DNA of 64,000 bases from Pseudomonadota bacterium (GTDB lineage Bacteria > Pseudomonadota > Gammaproteobacteria > Xanthomonadales > Rhodanobacteraceae): assembly GCA_029561145.1 (NCBI GenBank), contig JAKQJM010000057.1, positions 155,707 through 219,706 on the forward strand. Reading direction: 5' to 3'. A program made the translations under genes and the position numbers. Numbering within the stretch: the stretch's first letter is position 1; every line of letters starts with the position of its first letter. Positions 16,539 to 24,504 of this stretch are shown piece by piece. The notes beneath the pieces were generated by a model. That model had not been told where the DNA came from. It worked only from the letters and a program-made list of their open reading frames with translations, and did not search any database.

Positions 16539-18140
16539 TCAGTTCACCAGGGCGGCCGCATGCTCCCGCGTCGCCGCGAAATGCACATCCGGCCAGCGTT
16601 CCACGGTGAGCTGCAGGTTGACGCGGCTGGGCGCGATATAGACGAGTTCGCCAGCGGCGTCGAGAGCGAGGTTCTGTGCCGCCTTCTCGCGGAATTCGGC
16701 GAGCTTCTTCGGGTTGTCGCAGTGCACCCATCGCGCGGTGACGACAGCAACGTTCTCGAAAGCGCACTCGACGCCGTATTCATCCTTCAAGCGGTAGGCG
16801 ACCACTTCGAACTGGAGTACGCCGACCGCACCAAGGATCAGGTCATTTGACATCAGCGGGCGGAAGAACTGGGTGGCCCCTTCCTCGGAGAGCTGGGCCA
16901 GCCCTTTCTGCAACTGCTTCATCTTGAGCGGATCCTTCAATCGCGCGCGACGGAACAGTTCGGGCGCGAAGCTCGGGATGCCGGTGAAACTCAGCTGCTC
17001 GCCTTCCGAGAACGTGTCGCCGATCGAGATCGTGCCGTGATTGTGGATGCCGATGACATCCCCGGCAAACGCGACGTCGACGATTTCGCGATCGGAGGCC
17101 ATGAAGCTCAATGCGTTGGCGAGCTTCACTTCCTTGCCGGTGCGCGCATGCAGGGCTTTCATGCCGCCGGTGAAGGTGCCTGAGCAGATGCGCATGAAGG
17201 CGACACGATCGCGGTGCATGGGATCCATGTTGGCCTGGATCTTGAACACGAAGCCGCTCATGCGCGGCTCATCGGCGCGAACCGTCCGCGTCGTTGTCTC
17301 GTGCGATTTCGGCGGCGGCGCGTGCTCGACGAAGAAATCGAGCAGGAGTTGCACGCCGAAATTGTTGACTGCGGAACCGAAGAAGACCGGCGTCAGCTTG
17401 CCCGCAAGATAGGCTTCCTTGTCGAACGGATGCGATGCGCCGCGGACGAGTTCAAGCTCGTCGTTGAGGTCGTTCCACGCTTCGTCGCCGATGCGCTCGC
17501 GCAGGCCCGGCTCGTCGAGCCCCTTGAAGATCGTCGAGTCCTGGCGCGTGAAGTTCCTGCCTTGTTCAAAGACATGCACCTCGTCGAGCAGCAGGTGGTA
17601 GACCCCCTTCAGACGTGAACCCATGCCGATCGGCCAGGTGATTGGCGCGCAGGCAATTCCGAGCACGGATTCGACTTCATCGAGCAACTCGATCGGGGCG
17701 CGGCCCTCGCGATCGAGCTTGTTGATGAAGCTCATGATCGGTGTGTCGCGCAGCCGACAGACTTCCATCAGCTTGATCGTGCGTTCCTCGACGCCCTTCG
17801 CACAGTCGATGACCATGAGCGCCGAATCCACGGCGGTCAGCACGCGATAGGTGTCCTCCGAGAAATCGGCATGGCCCGGCGTATCGAGAAGGTTGACCAC
17901 GCATTCGGCATACGGGAACTGCATGACCGAACTGGTGACCGAAATGCCGCGTTCCTTTTCGAGGGCCATCCAGTCCGAGGTCGCATGGCGGGCCGCCTTG
18001 CGTGACTTGACCGAGCCGGCCATCTGGATCGCGCCGCCGAACAGCAGCAGCTTCTCGGTCAGCGTGGTCTTGCCCGCGTCGGGATGGGAAATGATCGCGA
18101 AAGTGCGCCGCCGGCGCATTTCGCTGACAGGATTGCTCAT
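16539..18140 (-). CDS. prfC: peptide chain release factor 3
   Basis: Cytosolic translational GTPase that recycles RF1/RF2 from the ribosome after peptide release. It is 533 aa, close to the E. coli length. G motifs: [14 protein letters not shown] (G1), [14 protein letters not shown] (G3), NKLDREG (G4). The N-terminal [14 protein letters not shown] and the central [10 protein letters not shown] match the family. It is a single gene ending at a bidirectional hairpin. Confidence 0.97.
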   Translation of the reverse strand: MSNPVSEMRRRRTFAIISHPDAGKTTLTEKLLLFGGAIQMAGSVKSRKAARHATSDWMALEKERGISVTSSVMQFPYAECVVNLLDTPGHADFSEDTYRVLTAVDSALMVIDCAKGVEERTIKLMEVCRLRDTPIMSFINKLDREGRAPIELLDEVESVLGIACAPITWPIGMGSRLKGVYHLLLDEVHVFEQGRNFTRQDSTIFKGLDEPGLRERIGDEAWNDLNDELELVRGASHPFDKEAYLAGKLTPVFFGSAVNNFGVQLLLDFFVEHAPPPKSHETTTRTVRADEPRMSGFVFKIQANMDPMHRDRVAFMRICSGTFTGGMKALHARTGKEVKLANALSFMASDREIVDVAFAGDVIGIHNHGTISIGDTFSEGEQLSFTGIPSFAPELFRRARLKDPLKMKQLQKGLAQLSEEGATQFFRPLMSNDLILGAVGVLQFEVVAYRLKDEYGVECAFENVAVVTARWVHCDNPKKLAEFREKAAQNLALDAAGELVYIAPSRVNLQLTVERWPDVHFAATREHAAALVN

Positions 18141-18225
18141 GGGTGAACCTGGGATCCGTCGTGGACTCGGCGCGGGGCCGCTTGCGGGCGCGCATTGTAC
18201 GTGGTGCGGGCGCGATCTTCAGTGT

Positions 18226-18735
18226 TCAGTCAACCGAAAATGCCTGCAACTCGACACCGATGAATACCCAGGCGAACAGGTGGAAGTCGCCGCTGCCGGT
18301 GCGTGAATCGATGTAGGTGTAGTAATCGCGGTCCGGCAGGAGGGCTTCCTGCACGTGCAGGCGCACCATGCCAGTCGGGAGCACGGTCGTTTCGGATGCA
18401 ACGCAGGTGGTGCCGTCATTCTCGCTCGCCAGCACGTAGATCACCGGCGCAAAGCCGGGTTCGGGCGTCAGGTTGAAATCGATATGATTGCCGATGCCCT
18501 GCAAGCCGGTGCGAAAGACATAGACGACTTCACCGCCTGGAACACTTGTCAGGCCGGGGCAGGCCGCGGCCGAAACGGACGCCACGTTGTTTGGAGCGCC
18601 CGACGTGCCGTTGTCGAAGTCCATCGGCAGCGAGGTGATGGGGATCGCGGCGCTGCCGGTCAGGGCGAACTCATGTGCGAAGGCCGGAAGCACGGCAGCG
18701 GCGAACAGGCAGGCGAGGAGCGGGCGAGCAGGCAT
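18226..18735 (-). CDS. exported hypothetical protein
   Basis: 169 aa from the ATG at 18735. The signal peptide (PLLACLFAAAVLPAFAHEF) is cleaved after AFA. The mature part has two cysteines (AACPGLTS, GTTCVAS) that may form a disulfide, plus beta-rich text (GEVVYVFRTGLQGIGNHIDF). It resembles the general secreted-protein style of Lysobacterales, but no family is recognised. It does not carry the shared C-terminal tail. Function unknown. Confidence 0.7.
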   Translation of the reverse strand: MPARPLLACLFAAAVLPAFAHEFALTGSAAIPITSLPMDFDNGTSGAPNNVASVSAAACPGLTSVPGGEVVYVFRTGLQGIGNHIDFNLTPEPGFAPVIYVLASENDGTTCVASETTVLPTGMVRLHVQEALLPDRDYYTYIDSRTGSGDFHLFAWVFIGVELQAFSVD

Positions 18736-18814
18736 TGCATTACCCAACGGCGGTGATCACTGCCTTGACTGTCGTCGATCCGTGCTGCGCAGTCCAGTCC
18801 AGCAGGCCAGGACG

Positions 18815-19720
18815 CTACTCGCGGCGGATATTGATGTCGCCGCTGAAGGTCTCGATCGTGACCCGCGCGCCGCCACTGCCGACGGTGGCATCGAGCGAGC
18901 GGCCTGGACCGTGCTCGGGCTCGTCGACGGTGCCGAAGTCGCTGCGGATGCGGCCGCTGAAGGTCTCCGCACTGACGCGTGCCGAGACGCTGGTCGGAAA
19001 GTCGACGCGGATGTCGCCGCTCATCGTGTCGACGTCAAGACGCGCATCCGCGGTGGGGGAGCCGGTCAGACTGATGTCGCCCGAAACCGAACTGCCCGAG
19101 AACTCGCGATAGCTTGCAGTGGCGACGGTGATGTTGCCCGACACGGTTTCGAGCTTGAGCTTGTCGCGGTTCGAGCGCATGTCGATGTCGCCGGACACGG
19201 TTTCGACGTGTGCCCGCTCACCCTGGCCACTGATTTCGATGGTGCCGCTGATGCTGCCGATTTCGAGTTCGCGCGCCGTGCTGTCGAGGCGGATCTTGCC
19301 GCTGACGCTGTCGACATCGAGCAGGCGTCCGGCGGTGCCGTTGACGCTTACCTCGGCGCTGACCGTCTCGATCTTGAGCTCGGCTTCCCTTGGCACGCGT
19401 ATGTCGAGGATCGAATCCTCCATGCGCGAACTGGAGCCCCAGTTGAACCAGCCGGATTGCTCCGGTGCTTCGACCTTGACCACGAGTCGCGGGCCTTCTC
19501 CGGTGACGCTGAGTCCCTTGCTGCCGGTGCCGAGCGTGCCGGTGATCTCGACGCGGTTCTGATCCCAGCCACTGATCGTCACCGAGCCGCGAACATTCGA
19601 GATATCGATGCGCGCGGTTGCATCGACACTGCGTGTCTCGCTGATCGGAGAACCGGCCAAGGCGGCGCCTGTACCGACAAGCAGCGCGACGCCGAAAAAC
19701 GGGATGGACATGGAATTCAT
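18815..19720 (-). CDS. exported DUF4097-type beta-helix (adhesin-like) protein
   Basis: 301 aa from the ATG at 19720, preceded by AGAGGA. The signal peptide ends near GAALAG. Repeating strands of the form VETVSGDIDMRSNRD, LETVSGNITVA and SSVSGDISLTG (spacing about 20 residues) are the DUF4097/GlfT-like repeat seen in putative adhesins and envelope-stress proteins. It is the last gene of an ECF-sigma operon (sigma, anti-sigma, this gene), separated by 10 bp from the anti-sigma gene. It is likely an output or sensor of that envelope response. Confidence 0.85.
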   Translation of the reverse strand: MNSMSIPFFGVALLVGTGAALAGSPISETRSVDATARIDISNVRGSVTISGWDQNRVEITGTLGTGSKGLSVTGEGPRLVVKVEAPEQSGWFNWGSSSRMEDSILDIRVPREAELKIETVSAEVSVNGTAGRLLDVDSVSGKIRLDSTARELEIGSISGTIEISGQGERAHVETVSGDIDMRSNRDKLKLETVSGNITVATASYREFSGSSVSGDISLTGSPTADARLDVDTMSGDIRVDFPTSVSARVSAETFSGRIRSDFGTVDEPEHGPGRSLDATVGSGGARVTIETFSGDINIRRE

Positions 19721-19730
19721 CGTGAGTCCT

Positions 19731-20198
19731 CTAGCCGGCTTCCAGGCCGAGACGGGCAAGCCTGCGACGTTGCGCGTGCGTGCGATTGATCAGCCCGACG
19801 AGAAAAGTCGCGTCGGGGCGTTGTTGAAGGGCCAATTCGAGCTCGCCACTGGCTGAATCGAGGACGACTTCAGGAGCGGCCAGGCGCGGATCGCCGGTCG
19901 AGGCAAGCTCGCGTGCCCGTTCGATCTGTTCGCGTACGCTCAAGTCGTTCCGGGATTCCGCGAGGGCCGATCCGGCTCCGCCATCCCGATGTTGCAGGGC
20001 GAGCGAGAAGATCGCGCTGCTGACGGCCAGCGCGATACCGGCGGCAAGCGCCAGCGGCCAACGCCTGTGGCGTGCTTCTGCCGGGACGAGGGGGCTTGCT
20101 CCAGCGATCTGGCGCGCAATCTGCGGCCACAAATCCCGGTCGGGTTCGTGCGGACCGCGCAGTTCACGCAATTGGCGACGCAGTTCGAAGTCGGTCAT
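19731..20198 (-). CDS. putative anti-sigma factor
   Basis: 155 aa. The N-terminal cytoplasmic region (MTDFELRRQLRELRGPHEPD) is followed by one membrane segment (WPLALAAGIALAVSSAIFSL) and a periplasmic helical domain. Its start overlaps the ECF sigma stop as ATGA, indicating translational coupling, and the DUF4097 gene follows. No zinc-finger anti-sigma motif is present, so the role comes from position and topology. Confidence 0.65.
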   Translation of the reverse strand: MTDFELRRQLRELRGPHEPDRDLWPQIARQIAGASPLVPAEARHRRWPLALAAGIALAVSSAIFSLALQHRDGGAGSALAESRNDLSVREQIERARELASTGDPRLAAPEVVLDSASGELELALQQRPDATFLVGLINRTHAQRRRLARLGLEAG

Positions 20199-20776
20199 GA
20201 CTGTTCTCCAAGCGCTCGCTTGAGCAGGCCGCGTGCGCGATGCAACTGGGCTTTCGAGGATCCGACCGCCATGCCCAGCTCATGACTGATCTCTTCGTGC
20301 TTCCAGCCTTCGACGTCGTGCAGGACGAGGACGGCCCTGGCGCGCGGCGGCAGGTTCGCCACGGCGCGTTCGAGATCGCCGCGCTCCCCGGCACAAAACG
20401 GCCGGACCGGTTCGCTGGCCAATTCCAGCGCGGCGTGATCAACATTGTCTTCGGGGTCGCGGCGGCGCAGGTCCATCAAGGCGACATTCACCGCAAGGCG
20501 ATGCAACCAGGTGCTGAAGGCGCTTTCGAATCGAAAACTGTCGAGCTTCTGCCAGGCGCGGATGAACGCTTCCTGGGTCAATTCCTCGGCGCGCGCCGGA
20601 TTCATGCCGGACAGGCGCCAGACCGCGCCATGCACGCGTCCGCTGTGACGGCGATAAAGCTGTTCGAATGCAGCGACTTCGCCGGCAGCAGCACGTCGGA
20701 CCAGGTCGCCATCCTCGGGTTCGGTCCGTGGCGCATCAGTCATCGGCAGGGGCATGGCAAGGCAGGCGGTACTCAT
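20195..20776 (-). CDS. ECF-type RNA polymerase sigma factor
   Basis: 193 aa if read from the ATG at 20776. In-frame ATGs at 20755 and 20743 are equally possible, and MTDAPRTEPEDGDL is the most typical start. Region 2: FEQLYRRHSGRVHGAVWRLSG (core RRHSGRVHGAVWR) and RAEELTQEAFIRAWQKLDSF. Region 4: LVLHDVEGWKHEEISHELGMAVGSSKAQLHRARG. It belongs to the RpoE-like ECF class and heads the sigma/anti-sigma/DUF4097 operon. Confidence 0.9.
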   Translation of the reverse strand: MSTACLAMPLPMTDAPRTEPEDGDLVRRAAAGEVAAFEQLYRRHSGRVHGAVWRLSGMNPARAEELTQEAFIRAWQKLDSFRFESAFSTWLHRLAVNVALMDLRRRDPEDNVDHAALELASEPVRPFCAGERGDLERAVANLPPRARAVLVLHDVEGWKHEEISHELGMAVGSSKAQLHRARGLLKRALGEQS

Positions 20777-20849
20777 GGTGCCAGCTTGGATGCCGGCGTG
20801 CGTGCCATGGTTTAAGGGCAGCCCTGATCCACGGCCGGATTCATCGGGG

Positions 20850-20868
20850 CCGCCGGGCGAGCCGGCGG
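20850..20868 (-). terminator. GC hairpin downstream of pckG
   Basis: CCGCCGG and CCGGCGG form a 7-bp stem around a 5-nt loop, 17 bp past the pckG stop on the minus strand. There is no U tract, so this may be only a 3'-end stabilising hairpin. Confidence 0.3.
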
Positions 20869-20884
20869 ATCCGTCGCCAGAGGT

Positions 20885-22669
20885 TCAGCCGCTCGCGGCG
20901 CGCGCGGTTGCGAGTGGCGCCATCTCCAGTGCGTCGGCGATATGGCGCTGCTCGCGCTTCAGGCGCTCCGGCATGCGCTCGCCGAAACCGTCGAGATACT
21001 CGCCGATCGCGGCGATTTCTCCGCGCCAGGCCTTGGCATCGACCGCGAGAAGTTCGCGCTTGGCCACACTCGGGAGATCGAGTTCGTCGAGGTTGAGGTC
21101 GCCTGCATCTGGAACGAAACCGATCGGAGTTTCCCGTGCGCCGGCGCTGCCGGCGCAGCGCCCGAGAATCCACTCAAGCACGCGCAGGTTTTCACCGAAG
21201 CCTGGCCACAGGAATCGGCCTTCCGCGTTCTTGCGGAACCAGTTGACGTGGAAGATCTTCGGCAGCTTCGCGCCGGGCTTGTCGAATGACAGCCAATGAG
21301 AGAAATAGTCGGCGAAGTTGTAGCCACAAAACGGCTTCATCGCCATCGAGTCGCGACGCAGCACACCGACTGCGCCGGTTGCCGCGGCAGTCGTTTCCGA
21401 TCCCATCGCGGCACCGACGAGTACGCCATGCGTCCAGTCCTTGGCCTCGAACACGAGCGGAACCAGCGAAGGGCGGCGACCGCCGAAAATGATCGCGCTG
21501 ATGGGCACGCCCTGGGCGGCTTCGGCGTGTTCGGACCAGCTCGGGCATTGTCGCGCCGAAACCGTGAAGCGTGCGTTCGGATGCGCGGCCGGTCCGTTGG
21601 CTGGATCGTAGTCGCGACCTTGCCAGTCGGTTGCCGGGCGCCCTTCGCTGAGTCCCTCCCACCACGGTTGGTTGTCGGCGGTGACACCGACGTTCGTGTA
21701 GATCGTGTCGTGCTGGATCATGTCCAGCGCGTTCGGATTGGTGGTTGTGTCGGTGCCCGGAGCGACACCGAAATACCCGGCTTCGGGATTGATCGCCCAC
21801 AGTCGCCCATCCGCGCCGGGTTTCATCCAGCAGATGTCATCGCCGACCGTCCAAACCTTCCAGCCCGCCTTGCGGTAACTCTCAGGGGGAATCAGCATGG
21901 CCAGGTTGGTCTTGCCACAGGCCGAAGGAAATGCCGCCGCGACATAGCGGATTTCGCCCTGCGGATTCTCGATGCCGACGATCAACATGTGCTCGGCCAG
22001 CCAGCCCTCGCTGCGTGCCTGCCACGAGCCGATGCGCAGGGCATGACATTTCTTGCCGAGCAAGGCATTGCCGCCGTAGCCGGAGCCGATCGACTTGATC
22101 GAGAGCTCTTCCGGGAAATGCATGATGAAACGCCTGTCCGGATCGAGTTCGCCGATCGAGTGCAGGCCCTTTACGAAACCGCCATCGCGCTCGATGCGGC
22201 TCAAGGCGGCTGCGCCCATGCGCGTCATGATGCGCATGTTGGCGACAACGTAGGGCGAATCGGTGATCTCGACGCCGCAGCGCGAGATCGGGGAATCGAT
22301 CGGACCCATGCAGTACGGCACCACGTACATCGTGCGGCCGCGCATGCAGCCGGCAAACAGGTGGTCGACCTTCGCGTGCGCCTCGGCCGGCGCCATCCAG
22401 TGGTTGTTCGGCCCCGCATCGTCACGGTTGCGCGTGCAGATGTAGGTAAGGTGCTCGACACGGGCCACGTCGGTCGGGTTCGACCGATGCAGGGTGCAGC
22501 CGGGATGGGTATCGGGATTCAGTGCATGCAGATCGCCGCTGGCGAGCATTTTCTCGGTCAGCAGGCGATATTCACCGTCCGATCCGTTGCACCAGTGGAT
22601 TTCTGCCGGCTCGGTCAAACGAGCGACCTCCTCGACCCAGCGGTTCAAGGATTCGAGCGAACTTGCCAT
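20885..22669 (-). CDS. pckG: phosphoenolpyruvate carboxykinase (GTP)
   Basis: Gluconeogenic enzyme converting oxaloacetate and GTP to phosphoenolpyruvate, CO2 and GDP. 594 aa, normal for the GTP-dependent class. Hallmarks: the nucleotide loop AFPSACGKTNLAMLIPP, the substrate-region motif GGNALLGKKCHALRIGSW, and downstream WAINPEAGYFGVAPGT. It stands alone, 106 bp from the TetR gene. Use of the GTP enzyme fits Lysobacterales. Confidence 0.97.
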   Translation of the reverse strand: MASSLESLNRWVEEVARLTEPAEIHWCNGSDGEYRLLTEKMLASGDLHALNPDTHPGCTLHRSNPTDVARVEHLTYICTRNRDDAGPNNHWMAPAEAHAKVDHLFAGCMRGRTMYVVPYCMGPIDSPISRCGVEITDSPYVVANMRIMTRMGAAALSRIERDGGFVKGLHSIGELDPDRRFIMHFPEELSIKSIGSGYGGNALLGKKCHALRIGSWQARSEGWLAEHMLIVGIENPQGEIRYVAAAFPSACGKTNLAMLIPPESYRKAGWKVWTVGDDICWMKPGADGRLWAINPEAGYFGVAPGTDTTTNPNALDMIQHDTIYTNVGVTADNQPWWEGLSEGRPATDWQGRDYDPANGPAAHPNARFTVSARQCPSWSEHAEAAQGVPISAIIFGGRRPSLVPLVFEAKDWTHGVLVGAAMGSETTAAATGAVGVLRRDSMAMKPFCGYNFADYFSHWLSFDKPGAKLPKIFHVNWFRKNAEGRFLWPGFGENLRVLEWILGRCAGSAGARETPIGFVPDAGDLNLDELDLPSVAKRELLAVDAKAWRGEIAAIGEYLDGFGERMPERLKREQRHIADALEMAPLATARAASG

Positions 22670-22775
22670 GTTGTCCCTCTGCGCGGGCCGAAGCCGGCGT
22701 CTTCAATGAGAATTTGCTGGGAAGTTAGCTGCCGGGGCGGGCCTTGGCAAGGTGAAGCGCGTCATTGAGGCCGGC

Positions 22776-23360
22776 TCAGGCCGGCACGAGGGTCGTGATC
22801 ACGTGATCGACGTAGGCCTCGTATTCCTCGTGATCCATGCGCGGCATGCCATGGCGCTGGTTGAGCTGGAGGAAGCCGCTGTAGGCGGTATAAGCCAGCC
22901 TGGCGCGATGGGCGGCGTCGCGCGCCGCGAAGCCGGCTTCACGATAGGCGTCGGTCAGCAGCGCCAGGCGCCGCCTCGAGATGCGCTCGATCACCGGCTG
23001 CACGAGCGGATGGTCGGAGGCCTGCAGCAGGGCGGCATAGATCCGGTGCGACTGCACCTCGCGACTGACCCGATGGAACAGTTCGCGCAGACGTTCGCGC
23101 GGATCGGCAATCGGCTCGACCTGGGCGAGCACCTGGTCCTCGTCGCGCTGTTCCCAACGGTCGATCGCTGACTTGAGCAGGGCCTCGCGGGTCGGGAAGT
23201 GCCAGTAGAAGCTGCCCTTGGTGACACCGAGCGTGCGCGCCAGCGCCTCGACCGCGATGGCCGCCACGCCCGACTGGGCGAGCACATCGAGCGCTGCCTG
23301 CTCCCAATCTTCGGCAGACAGGCGTCCCCGCGGTTCGGTCCTTTGCTCTTCCTCGCTCAT
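22776..23360 (-). CDS. TetR/AcrR family transcriptional regulator
   Basis: 194 aa. The N-terminal helix-turn-helix (AIAVEALARTLGVTKGSFYWHFPTREALL) is typical of TetR; the C-terminal ligand/dimer domain is helical. It diverges from an alpha/beta hydrolase gene that starts 117 bp away. A 9-bp inverted repeat overlaps that gene's promoter and start codon (23460-23483) and is the obvious operator candidate. The ligand is probably an acyl or aromatic compound, given the fadE neighbourhood, but that is inference. Confidence 0.9.
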   Translation of the reverse strand: MSEEEQRTEPRGRLSAEDWEQAALDVLAQSGVAAIAVEALARTLGVTKGSFYWHFPTREALLKSAIDRWEQRDEDQVLAQVEPIADPRERLRELFHRVSREVQSHRIYAALLQASDHPLVQPVIERISRRRLALLTDAYREAGFAARDAAHRARLAYTAYSGFLQLNQRHGMPRMDHEEYEAYVDHVITTLVPA

Positions 23361-23440
23361 TATCGAAGTGTGCCGGAGGCTGCCCGGGATGAGAAGCTTG
23401 CCGCTTCGATGCGCCGTCGCGCCGATTCCGCGTCGCGCGA

Positions 23441-23483
23441 TTGATTTGGCGGATCAACCCAACCATACTTGTGCGTATGGTTG
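23441..23483 (+). promoter_or_regulatory. hydrolase promoter overlapped by a TetR-type operator
   Basis: TTGATT (23441-23446), a 17-bp spacer and CATACT (23464-23469) form a candidate promoter. Transcription would start at about 23476, right at the ATG (23477). CAACCATAC (23460-23468) and GTATGGTTG (23475-23483) are perfect 9-bp inverted arms with a 6-nt spacer. They cover the -10, start site and start codon. The layout suits repression by the divergent TetR protein and a leaderless transcript. Confidence 0.65.
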
Positions 23484-24346
23484 ATGCAGAATCCAAAGCG
23501 CTCGGTTCGCGCGATATCCGGTTGGCGGCCGGCGAGGGCGTGCGACTTGCGCTCGAACGTCATGGGGACGCAACCGGCCGCCCGGTCGTGTTCGCGCACG
23601 GCTTCGGTCAGACCCGCGAAGCCTGGACGAGCTGCGCCCGCGCGACGGCGGCGGCCGGATGGGCGGCCACGACCTACGATGCGCGCGGCCATGGCCAGAG
23701 CAGTTGGCTCGAAGCGGGAAACTATTCAGTCGATCAGCTCACGGCCGACCTGCGCCGGGTCTGCGCGAATCAGGACAGCCTGCCGGTCGTGGTCGGTGCC
23801 TCGATGGGAGGACTGGTGGGCATCGCGATGGCCGGCACCGATGCGGATTCCTGCCGCGCTCTGGTGCTGGTCGATATCACGCCGCGCTGGGAGCCTGCCG
23901 GGGTCGCGCGCATCCTCGAATTCATGCGCGCCCATCCGGCCGGATTTGCCGATCTCGACGAGGCCGCCGCAGCGATCGCCGACTATCTGCCGCAGCGGAC
24001 TGCGCGCAAGTCGCCCGAGCGGCTGCGACGTCTGCTCCTGCCGTCTGGCGACGGCCGGCTGCATTGGCATTGGGATCCGCGCATGCTCACCCCGATCGCG
24101 GAGGATGGCGCGCGCCACCAGGCCGACCTGCTCGCCGCCGCAACCCGCATCCGGGTGCCGACCCTGCTGATCAGCGGCGCGGCCAGCGATGTGGTTTCGG
24201 AGAGCACGATCAATGAATTCCTGGCCCTGGTGCCACACGCGCGGCACGCGATCGTTCCGCGTGCGACGCACATGGTTGCCGGAGACGAGAACAGCCAGTT
24301 CAACGGCCTGGTTCTGGATTTTCTGGCAAGCCTGCCGGGAGTTTGA
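23477..24346 (+). CDS. alpha/beta hydrolase
   Basis: 289 aa from the ATG at 23477. Alpha/beta hydrolase fold with oxyanion region HGFGQTREAW, nucleophile serine in VVVGASMGGLVG, and catalytic histidine in PRATHMVAGDENSQF; the acid is likely in SGAASDVVSES. It probably hydrolyses a small ester or acyl substrate in the cytosol. No Shine-Dalgarno precedes the start and the predicted transcript would be leaderless. It is divergent from a TetR regulator and upstream of fadE in the same orientation. Confidence 0.88.
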   Translation: MVDAESKALGSRDIRLAAGEGVRLALERHGDATGRPVVFAHGFGQTREAWTSCARATAAAGWAATTYDARGHGQSSWLEAGNYSVDQLTADLRRVCANQDSLPVVVGASMGGLVGIAMAGTDADSCRALVLVDITPRWEPAGVARILEFMRAHPAGFADLDEAAAAIADYLPQRTARKSPERLRRLLLPSGDGRLHWHWDPRMLTPIAEDGARHQADLLAAATRIRVPTLLISGAASDVVSESTINEFLALVPHARHAIVPRATHMVAGDENSQFNGLVLDFLASLPGV

Positions 24347-24504
24347 CTGCGGCTTGAAACCGGCGGATCGTTGCCGGTCGAGACGCGGTTCCAAGGTCTT
24401 CCTGCTGAAAAGTCGGGGACTGCAATTTGCCGCCAATGCCATCCGGCCTGCATCAGAGGTCGCCTGGCTGCAGCAAGGCCGTATCGAGAAGAGGAGTCAC
24501 GAAC

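Noticed and set aside
21296-22768. 490-codon plus-strand frame across pckG
   Set aside because: Antisense to pckG, no domain.
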